Position numbers and translations under genes: made by a program. The notes under the pieces are model-generated. The model ran no database searches, was not told where the DNA came from, and saw nothing but the letters and a program-made list of their open reading frames with translations. Of a stretch of 64,000 nt of DNA, positions 11,701 to 23,700 are shown piece after piece (the stretch's first letter is position 1; each line of letters begins with the position of its first letter). The DNA comes from Mytilus trossulus (Eukaryota; Mollusca; Bivalvia; Mytilida; Mytilidae), in contig NC_086378.1 in assembly GCF_036588685.1 (NCBI RefSeq), positions 19,135,578-19,199,577 of the forward strand, read 5' to 3'.

Positions 11701-14700
11701 ATAAATACACATGTTAATTATATTTTCAGGATCGAAACTCCTCATGAGCGTGATAAAGTAAGACACAAGAGCAATTTAAGGGGAAGTAAATATGGAGTTG
11801 TCCCCCCTGTTCACAGACGTAGTCATCAGTAAGTGTACTAAAAATGGCAATCATTATTCATGGACAGGTGTTATTGCTGGAATATTGATTTTCTAAAGAA
11901 ATGAGATCCTATTTATTACAGGGGAAAAAATGTCAGGGTACTGAAAAAGGTCAACTTACTTTCGACATGCACATGAACATATGGCAAAGGCAATATAAAA
12001 AAGTGTTTTAAGATCTTTGCCCTTTTAATCCTATTCAGAAGATGGACTAACAAAATCCACATAAAAATTTTCGTGCAAAAATATTTTTACACTTTCAAAA
12101 TTTAAGTGACGAAATTGATTTGAAATACTTCGTCATTTTGAAAAAAACTTTTGTAAATTACAAAAATGACGAGCGCTAGCAAAAACACTTGGTTTAAATA
12201 AAAAACAATCATTAGAAAAATCAGTTGTTAGAAAATACAATCATCTTTCTGAATAAAAGATAAAGATAGTGAATGAAAAAATATGGATTCTGTATTTTGT
12301 ATGAAGTAACCATTTCTTGCTTTAAATCTCAGAACACCAGATTATGACAGTTGGGGAGAAGATACAGATGATGATTCTGGTGAAGAACAACAGTATGTCA
12401 TGCCTCAGCAATACCCATATCCTGCCTATGGATACCCAGCCTATCAGCATCCTCAAGGACACCATGGACCCCCTCAAGGACATCATGCACCACCCCCTCA
12501 AGTAGTGTGGGGAGCTCCATTCCAAATATACTATCCCCCACCACCTCAACATGGGTACAAAAGTAAAAAGGCTCGTGACAAGAGAGCAAAGAGGGCCCAG
12601 GAAAAACAGTCCAATGTTCATCACTCTCAACCTCATGGTGGGAGACAGTCCAGGTATCAGAAAAGTCCCAGGGTCAATCACTCACTTCCTGTTTACAATG
12701 GCTACGGTCAGGAACATCATCAAACTAGACGGAGAGATGAAGTGTTTGATTCAGATAGAAATGATGTTTTGAAGAAGTATAAGGTAAATTAAAAACCAAT
12801 TGTTCAGAGAACAATTGAAGGTCTTTCCACCAAAAACTATGTGATATGAAAGTTGTAAAATTCGGTTTAAATGTTATTTCCAGCGTCAAATGATAGCTTA
12901 TTGAATGCTGATTCCAAAAATGTATATTTTACTTGACACTGATTCCATAAATATCTCATTTTATATACTTTTATATTAATGAAGTACAAAAAATAGCTAC
13001 TTCCCGTTTACATAAGGGCACTTCCTGTTAGCTTTTCCAAGGTTAAATGGCTTGAAACCTAATGCAAAAAGTCACATGGCTTTATCATGTATACATACAT
13101 GTATGAGGTAAAAGCAAAGGTCAAAATCTAGAATGTCAATTTAACCTATGACCTAAGTCCTTGATCTCAATTTCAAGGTCATCAACCGAGGACCTCAAAT
13201 CAAAAGACCCTAGGTCTTAATTATATTTGGTTCATGAGTTATATCACCATATGCATGTTTTTAAAAAAAAAGAGGGGAGAAAACTCTAATTTGAAGTAAG
13301 CATACCCTTTAAACCAATATTTATGTGTTACTACATGTCGCAACTAACAATTAAGTAAAATATGTTGTCGATATCTTTTATTGTGTTTGAAAAGAGGTAA
13401 AAATAAGCCAAAATCCAAATTTAGAAATTACCTTGAACTTTGACCTTGACCCTATTTTCTTTTTTTTTTGGACCAAGGACCTCAAATCAATAGAACCTAG
13501 GTCTCTATCACTTATGGTTTACCAATTACAATAACATTTGTACACAAGAAAAACCGTGTTTTGGGAGATAACTCTTACAATAAAAAGTGTTAGGCTTAAC
13601 AGGGTCAGTTTCAAAATCGTATTAACTGTTTGATATCATACGCTAAAAATCTTAAGTGACATCTTGCGAAGAAAAAAGCACTGTCAGAAAAAAAGTGGCG
13701 GAAAAAGAGAAAAAAAATAATAGTAATAATAATCAGAAGAAAAACAATAGGTCTTTCCACAGAAAAGTGGAAAGACTTAATAAGAGCTTAGATGGAAGAA
13801 ATATTTCTGGATCCTTAATAATTTAAAATATAAGCAACTGAGTTTTAGGTGCATAAATAGACAGTTGTTATTGAACAAAATTATATAATGTATCTTTTGT
13901 TTTAAGTAGACTGTAAAATATGCCAAATGAAACATTTTAAAAGCATCATATACGTGTTATAAGGTAAAAATGGCAAACAGAATCCAACTGGTACCATTCA
14001 ACGAAAAAGACTTCATAGAATGTTGTGGAGATTTTAAAAACCAATAATTTTATACAAAAACTATCTTTAAAAGACAGTAACAGTTCGATATCAGCGACTT
14101 CTTAAGTCAGAAGTAGTAGCATGTATCATTTTCAATGAGAAAATGAATTGTAAAATTTTAATATTTTTCAGCTAAGATTAATAGGAGTTGTCTCTCTTTA
14201 TATAGAAAATAGTCTTGTCATGTACAAACAATAAAAAAATTAAAGTGCTATTGTATATTGTAATGATTGCAATTAATTTAACGAATAATAATTGAATTGG
14301 ATCTGTATTAGTAGTTTACTGTAGTACAAGTATTGCAATTACAAAAATCTGTGTAATAACATTGAAATTATATATGCAAAATTGTTATTATAGTATATAG
14401 AAACACAGCCATCTCCCTACACACCAGAGAATATTGATGATATGGTGGCCAAACGATACAAAGATGAACCGGTATGTATTATCACATAGTCAATTCTTAA
14501 TTTATTAAAAGCTGTAAATTCAGAAATTAAGGGTATATATTATTATAGGGAATCTGGAAACACCATTCAAAATTAAGAGATTAAATACACTTTAATGCGA
14601 TTTCATATTCTTACACCAAATTTCCATACCTTGATACAGAAAAAAAACATTCGCATTTGTTTTAAATATTTGCTACCTGACAAAACAAAATCAAATGATT

Positions 14701-17700
14701 TGGAACTGGCTACAAAAATGTTATGATGGTAATTTTCTCTGGGACTACTCATAAACGGCCCCTTATTTTGTAATAGAAAATTTCTAATGTAGTTATCAGT
14801 AATATTTTTTAATACCCTGTAAGCCCTCACGTTTAAAAACCCAATCATTTCTGAATTTATGAGACTTTATTTTCAGGAAGAATTCTTTTGTATTCTCTAA
14901 TCAGATTTGATTTTATAACAGTTTGCAATGATTGGAGTTCTTTATACTTTAAGATATGAAACTCATAATCAGTTCTTGATTTCTTGAAGAATAATAGTGT
15001 TCTCTTAAAGTATTGATTTCTATTTTCTTTCTTTTAAATCAAGGACTGATCTCCAAAAGCACCAAACAGAATTCTGCATGATATGCATGACTTTTATGTG
15101 TTCATTTGTCTTAACTTCTTGTTTCCTCTAATCTTATTTCAAGTAACTTGAATTTATGAAAATATAATCAGAATCTATTTTTAGAAAGCATTCTTCAAAT
15201 ATAACAGGCTCTGGAATATATATATTAATGATTCTTTGGTAATGGGTTAAATTCTTTAACATACATATGCATAATTTCTTACCTTAAAAGATAAATTCTA
15301 TTTGTATATTTGAAACTTTTTGTATTTATATGCTTAAATTCTTGGTCATTAATAAAGATTTTGCCCAAACATTAGTCCAGTTGTCTTGATTTTGTTAAAT
15401 ACCTAGATCAAATGCTTTTGTAAATGTCAAAGTTAGAATCTAAAAAATAGAAAATTTGCTTGTTAAAACAGGAAATGTTAGAGCTAATTGCTATGTATTA
15501 GTTTTTAAATTGTAATGAAAGTATTTAAGTGATACAAAAATAATGCTACAAAATAATGCTTAGTTCGGATGTCGCATGAGGAAAATATGTGTTGTTCGGA
15601 CATAGCAGAAGTCACAAAATAACTATGAATAAAGATGGACCATGAATTGATAATTCAAATGTTCATACCTTTCTTTTTGATTTTTAAAGAATTTGTAAAG
15701 GAGTTATGTATACAGTAGATTGTGCTTTGATATTATATGAACAGATTAAACAATTTTTTATTCTTTGATAAGAACGACATGAACTAAGAGTTATTTTTGA
15801 TAAACAATTTTGTCTTGTAACATTATTAACTTGTTGAAATTAATTGCAGTCTATAATTTTGCTAATTGTTGTTTTTCTGTTATACGTATAACATTAACTG
15901 CTGTCCATACGATTGCTAACAGTTGTCTTGGTGTTGTTTTTGACAGGAATTGCTTTCCTTATTTTACTACAATGATCACCCTCTGTTTGCGGAGGGGTTT
16001 GTTAATTGGTTTATTAACGACTGTTTGGAAGAGATAATTCCTGATCTGCTAATAGAGACACTAAACGATCTAAATAAACTGGTTTGTAGCTAACATATCC
16101 CTCTTACTAACCACTCTGTGTGTGCATGGTACTACTACTTCACTCACAAACACACACATATCTGCTTACTATTTTCTAATAGAACTTTATTGATATAATA
16201 TACACATATTTGATATATCTTTTATTACCAAAGTCTATAAACTGTAGGTGCACATTTGAATAACATCCACATCAATAATACATATATATAAACACAATAT
16301 ATTCTACTGTTGGTCAGGTTTGACTATAAATTATGAATGCTTGCTTTCAAATTACTTTTTATTCGTGTATTGTATCAGGTAGTTATTGTCGTTGTCATCA
16401 GCTTCTTCCGAATACAATTGGTTTCTGGACAATAACTTTAGTTTAAGTAAATAGAAATCTATGAAATAATCACAAGGTTTATTACCACAAAAGAATGGTT
16501 TGGATTGATTTTAGGAGTGATGGTCCTAACAGTTTCAGAATTAGGGGCCAAAAGGGGCCAAAATAAGCATTTTTCTAGTTTCCAAACAATAATTTGTGGA
16601 ACGGTGTATGAATCTCTCTGATATTATACTACAATTTTTCCTGCCACATAGGAATGGTAAGAATTGACTTTGGGGATTATGGCTCAATCTGTTTAGGAAT
16701 TAGGGACACAAAAAAAAAGGAGAAAACAAGGGTTTCCTGGTTAATTGACAATTAATTCAGACCATTTAAAAGCATTGTAATTTGTTTGGGATGTAAGCCT
16801 TAAAAAACCTCTGTAAGAACAATATACATTAGCTTGAGGAAGACATAAATTATCTACAGATCATTCAGGTATTTGCTTTCAAAAAAACAAGTTGAAGAGT
16901 ATAAAGGGATGTACATTTATTTACAAATAAGTATTTTGATCAAATAGAATTTTTCATTATTCCATAAGAGGACATATATTTATTTCACAAAGTTTTGTTT
17001 TTCACAAGTAGAATTTTAGATATAGCTAGCTGCCACATATAAGTTTGAACTTTGTGTTTTTGTACTGCTAGAAAATTAGTACCATAGATAGTATTCCACA
17101 GACTGGGTTTTTCGGTTGACACCATAGATTATATTATTGAAAGTTTGAACAAATATAATGTAGGCAGAAGATAAATTAATAAAACAGTCTTTCAGAAAAT
17201 GATCAACCAATGTGCAAAAAAGAATAATTCAAAAACTGTTATTGCTTTGAAATATTTTATATTATATTTATTAAAATATGTATTTTATACTGAATTATAT
17301 TATTAATCGAATAGTTTTGAGGATTTGTGATTGGTTAAAACTTGATCACATGAACATTTGTATTTCCTCAGTTTGCACGCCAATACTGGTGTGTTTAGTT
17401 TTTCGTAGGTCAAAAACAGCATATTGCACAGGGCATACAGCATGTTACTAAAAAATACATTCTGGAAATCCCCAAATTTACATTGTTCATGCAATAGTTG
17501 TTGATTAATAATATAACAATTGTAGGCTTTGGTTGAGGTCCATTAAAGGTTAAATCGACCTAGGGAAGCATATCGACCTCAGACTTTGTCCTTAGCTTCT
17601 CTTAGGTCGATATAACCAGGTATCGATCTCATACAAAGACTATAATTGTATAATACATATCAAAGAAAACATTTCAAATATTGTTTTTTTGTCAGTTTTG

Positions 17701-20700
17701 ACAATTTTATTGAAAGGAAGTTTAACTTACTTAACTATTGGAGAAAAAAACATTTGAAACAATTAGAATCAGCACACTGACTTCGATTTGTTAAAATGTT
17801 TCACCATGAGAAATACTTATGTATATTTGTAAACATTTTATGTAAAGTGACCTTTTTGGGCAGATTTCCTATTTTATTTGTAATTTTTAAAGGTGAAAAA
17901 AGTATTGTATTGTACAAGATATTGCTGTGGAATCTTTTATTGTTGGTTTTGTAGACAGCATGTAGGCAAATATTTGCATTTTGTTTCCTTTGGTTTTCAA
18001 CATGATTTGTGTTCTTTCTTTAAGATGTCAATAACCATGTTGATCTATTTCATGAAATCACAGTAGGAAAATAATGGAGAATAACAAGAAAAAATCAATA
18101 TTGTGGTGCAGTTTTAAATTGTGCATATTTTTAAGAAGATGCATAATAAATATAGATTCTATTAAAATTTCAGCCTAGAAATCATCCATATTATGACAAG
18201 GCACAGATCATATGTAATCAGATATTAGAAGAGGTCTTACCAGACGTGACACATGAAGCCGTCAGACAAGCCATGAGTGAATTGGTTGGAGAGTAAGTCT
18301 GCTTCTTACATGTTAGGTTCTACAAATAAGTGATGAATATAATATAAAAATACAAAGCTGGGTATGATTGCCAATGATACCACTCTCCACAAGAGACCAA
18401 ATGAAACAGAAATAGTCAACTACATGTCACTGTATTGCCTTCAACAATGAGTAAAACCCATACAGCATAGTCAGCTATTTAATGCCCTGAAATGACTAAT
18501 GTAAAACTAAAACATTAAATTGAGAATGGAAATGGGGAATGTATCAAAGAGACAACAACAAATCGACCATAGAAAAAAACCCACCATAATTACACTCCTA
18601 CATTGCATGGATCTGTCATACTAACCATTTATAATATTTTATAGTAAATTTTTAGGTTGAGGTTTATTAAACTAGTTTGGGATTTAAATGAATTTAATCA
18701 TTGTAATGTATATCTTTTACCCAGGTTATCATCTAATGTATGTGTGTGATTGTATCACAGACCACAATTTTCTTGATCAAGCATTACCTTAGATCTGCAT
18801 GTACATCCCATACTCCTGTGTTCTTCGTATAACTACGACAGTTCATTTGTATTGAGTCTGCCCAAAGTAGAATTGAGATATTAATGTACATGTAAACAAA
18901 ATGCAAGTCTAATTTTATTTGTTTTAACTCAAACTACCATTTAGTATTACATACTGCTATATTTTGAACATACTTATACATAAAATTTGTAGATTGAAAT
19001 GTTTTTCTTTTCTTTATTAGTTACATGGGATTTTCCCAGCAGAGACCAACTGCAGATAGAATAAATGAGTTAGTAGCCGGTGCTGCCCCTGTCGGACAGG
19101 AGGATGTCTCAGAGTCATTTAATACAGTATTAGACGATTTAATCCAGGATCATATCGAAGAAATTCAACAAGAATTGGTATGAATATAAAACTGAATTGA
19201 ATTTGAATTTGATTAAAACTTTAATCAGTTTTTTCAATAGAAACAGGTTTTATAACAAGATATACATAATTTGCCAGATGAAATTTGATTTAGAAAAATA
19301 GTCTTAAGCTGAAACAATAAACATCAATGAAACAGCTGTTGAACAACTGGTGACAAGGTATAATCAAAGGTCATCCAATTTTTTACTGCATGAAACTTGT
19401 GCACGGCTTCCTGGCGATCATTTCCCCCCTTGTATGAAAATTTTACAGAGGCCTTGATTTTTCTGTCCTTCTACCTCGAGAGACCCACGACAGCCCCCAT
19501 AGAATCTTGCCCACAGCTTCCCTGTGAACCATCCTTCCTCATATGAAAATTTCACTGCGTCCTTGTTGGCCAAGTGAGCTTTTTTCATCACTTGGCATCT
19601 GTCATCAGGGGCAGATCCAGCCATTTAAAAAAAGGGAGGAGGGGTTCCCAACCCAGGATAAAAGGGGGGTCCAACTATATGTCCCCATTCAAACGCATTG
19701 GTCAGCCAAAAAAAGGGAGGGTTACAAGCCCAGGAACCCACCTCTCGATCCGCCACTGGTAAAAAATCTTTTACTCAAAACTACAGGGCAGAATTTAACC
19801 AAACTTGGCCACAGTCATTACTGGGTATCTAGTTTTAAAAATGTGTCCGCTGACCCTTTCTGCCAACCAAGATGTCTGACATGGCTAAACATAGAACATT
19901 TAGGTAAAATGTAATTTTTGTCTACTGGTATTATTTTGAAATCATTATGAATAAGGAAAATCTGACCAAGTGGAAATGTGAAGAATTTTTAGTTCAACCA
20001 AATGTCCATATACTGTGAAAGTACTTTTATTTGTGGGGTACCAATTTTTGTGGTTTTTGTAGATGACTTTATCCTCGAATTTAAGTGTCCAACTAAATAA
20101 AACAACCATTGTCCAAATCAAGACATGGAAAGATACCCATGTAGGTTTGACTACTGTTATAAATAAACTCATCATAGACACCAGGACTAAAAGACTCATC
20201 AGTGGTGCTCGAATCCAAAATAATCTAGAGAAGATATTGAATAACGCCAAATCTGACAATTCTCTAATAGTAGTCACAGGGCAAATGCACTATGAACTAC
20301 AACTGCATGCAGGCATATATGCATTTAATCTTTAATAACCTAAACTGTACAACTTTTGATCGTTAATTCTCATAAAAAAATATCTTGATCGATGAAAGTC
20401 AGATTTCCGGTATTGATATGCTTGTATTGTATGATAATGTGTTCATTTTATATCATCATAGTTCTCGTACATATGTGAAATAATAATTTCATGCATATGC
20501 TGGGCTTTATTTTGATTAGAAATACATGTATTTTACAATTCAAGATACGTTTATAGCATTTGTTTATGTTACTGTTTTCTTTAGATGACATGTTTATGGC
20601 CTAATTAACATATTTGATGGTCTTTTATCTGTTGATCACTTTATCTTGGGTTAAATAATGTTGACACTACGATTTATACGGGTCAATGTTTACTTAGCAA

Positions 20701-23700
20701 TTTCTTTCAATCCAGACTAAGTGTAACTGTTGTTTCTAAAGGCTTCAATTTTTCATTTTTTTTCTTTCTAGAAAACTTAAATACACAAATTTAAAAACCC
20801 ACGAACATGTAAATATAGCTGAAACCTATAAAATTGATACCCACAAATTAAAGTACTTTCACAGTATGCCAAAACTGTCAGATGACTTCTAATAGAAGTT
20901 ATTGCCCTTAAATGTTATTTTTTTTTCATTATTGCCAATCATATTGAAATCTATAATAGATAACAAAAGAGATGTTGAACAGCTACTCAATTTTAGATAA
21001 ACACTTCCATAAAGTTCATTTTGAATAAAAATTATAATATATTCCTATTTATGAAACACAGTGAAAAGATTATGTATCAAATTTACACAGTTGATGTGAA
21101 TTGAAAGTATTTTCTCTGTATCTTATGCTGTTGTGTATTGATATCAATTTTGATTCCCACCCTTTTCATACATGCTTATTATTCCAGTACTTACCTGAGG
21201 CAAGTAAGAGCACTTGAACAATACCAGTATGACTGACTATCATGATTTACAAACAATCGCACTTGTTTGGATTAATATGAATCACCTACACTCCTAATCA
21301 AATCTTACATGACCAGAGATAAAATCTCTTGTGTTATATAAATGAGTTGTGGCAATTTAATACACATTTCTTAACCTCAATCTTATATTTATACATGTAA
21401 TAACGTTTGATCCACACTTTCTGTTAATTGTTATGTGTTATAGATGAATGATTTAGTTTTTTTTAAAGAAGGTATTTGTACATAGATATAAGAACATGTG
21501 GTATAAGTGCCAATGAGACAACTCTACATCCAAGTCACAATTTGTAAAATGTAAACCATTATAGGTCAAAGTACAGTCATGAAGATTTTCAATGCATTTT
21601 TCTAAAAATTGTTAATTCAATTTCTCCATCCAAGTCACAATGTAATGCAATTATAGGTCAAAGTACGGCCTTCTACACAGAGCCTTGGCTCACTCCAAAC
21701 AGCAAGCTATAAAAGAACCCTAAATGACTAGTGTAAAACAATTCAATAGAAAAACAGAAAAATCAAGTCTCATCTATATAAAACACTAGAAAACATATGA
21801 ACCACATCAACAAACATCAACCACTGAACATGATAAAAAAACAAACTTTGTTTGTCCATAAAGTGTGCATTCAATTTTTTTTTTATTGTATACATTTTTT
21901 TTTTTACTGTCAATGTTTAACCATGATATGGACCTACAAAGTCTTATATTATCGGACTATATTACAGCACTTACTATGACTTGTTTTGTGTTTGCTGTTT
22001 TGGTAGATATTGTTTTTGAAACAATATAAAATATTTGATCAAATTGTGAAAACAGTATTGATAATAATTGGCAACATGTTTTTTAGATAAATGATGTTAT
22101 AACCGATGCTGTGATAGAACAGATTATAGAGGAGGATATCCTGGTACAAGAGGTGGACGAGGAGGCTCCAGAGATTGCTGAGGAAGTCCTTAGTCAGTAT
22201 GACTCGAAAATAGAAAGGAGAGAATTGAAAGAGGTAATAATGTTTCTATTTTGATACTGAAAGATTTGGGTTTGTGATCAGGTCAAATTTTCCCAAAAAG
22301 TCAATTTATGACTATGTTGATATAACAGGAATACAAGTGTTTTGTACTAAGTAAAATGTCTTCATGAGGTAATCATATAAACATTTTGAATCTTTATTAG
22401 GACAAAGATATAAATATCCTGAAAATATAACAAATGAAATCACAAAAATTTAGACTTGCTGGAGAATTAAAATTTATCAATGAAATACTATTAATATGTT
22501 GATAGAATGATAGCTCCTGGGTTCATTCTAAGTTTGTAAATTTGTGTAAACCTAAATTTATCAAATCATTTGTCATATTAAGAAATTCCCTTTGACTAAA
22601 AATTTCATTTGAATGTGAAAAAATTACTGCTTATTTTGTTTCAATGGTGAATGAGGAATTTGTGTGCTAACAAATCATTATGTCTTTCTTTATTGCATAA
22701 TTTGTATGTAAAAAGTTTTGTCTATTTGAACAACTGGGTTTTTTTCTTTATATGTACTATTGATTGTTGTAGAGAGATATTTTTAAAGTATTAGACTTTT
22801 TAATGGTATAAAATTAAGGAAGATGTAGTATTGCCAATGAGACAACTATCAACCAAAGTTCAAAGAAATGGATGTAAGCAACTATAGGCAACCATACAAC
22901 TTTCAACAATGAGAAAAACCCATTCTGTGTTGTCACTTTTTAAAGGCCATGACATATAAAATATGAAACAATTAAATTTACAAAAATAACAGCTGAATTA
23001 ATTAATAACAAAACAGTTTATGTAAAACACACATGACAGACATGACCCTAAGAAGCCTATATGATTTCCATATTTTAAGCAATAAATTCCTATAAGCCAT
23101 TGACGGCATCTCAACTTCTATGATTGTGTTGTTACAGGTGGCTAAGCAGGCAGGAGATAAACTTCAGGAATCTATTTTATTGGACTATATATTGTCTATG
23201 GTTGCTAGTCAGGGACGAGTATGGTCACAAAGTGATCATGCGAATAAATATTTAGATGGTAAGATATAAAGTTACTTATCATCCTTCCCTGATGCTTTAT
23301 CACCTTGCTCAGTTGCACAGTGTTAAAACATAAGCAGAAACAATATCAGCAATTTCACAATTGTAAGGAGATATTAACAGTTAATGCACAATGTGTGATG
23401 AGAATTTTTTAAGCTGGATACTTTTGTCAACTGTCAGCAGAGCCTGAAAAAGATAAAAAAAAAACACATAATTTACAAATTATTAGGTTTTCTACATAAC
23501 GATATCGTAAAATATCATTTCCCTGATATAATATGAGTAACATCTACCCATAGAACATTTTGTAAAAAATTGCTTTCACCATGTTTACCCTAAGTAATTT
23601 AGAAAAAAGATGTCAGACAAAAAAAAAAAAGAAATTACTATAAGAATAAACTTAACTTTACTAAGGAATTCCGTGGTTGAAATATTTTAAAGAAATGAAT

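Noticed and set aside
13752..13777. Helitron 3' end
   Set aside because: The hairpin fits, but there is no CTRR terminus within the expected distance and no 5' TC start.
20063..20335. 90-codon frame inside the TA-flanked element as a transposase
   Set aside because: No DDE motif or helix-turn-helix is visible, and part of it translates a fragment of another repeat in reverse.
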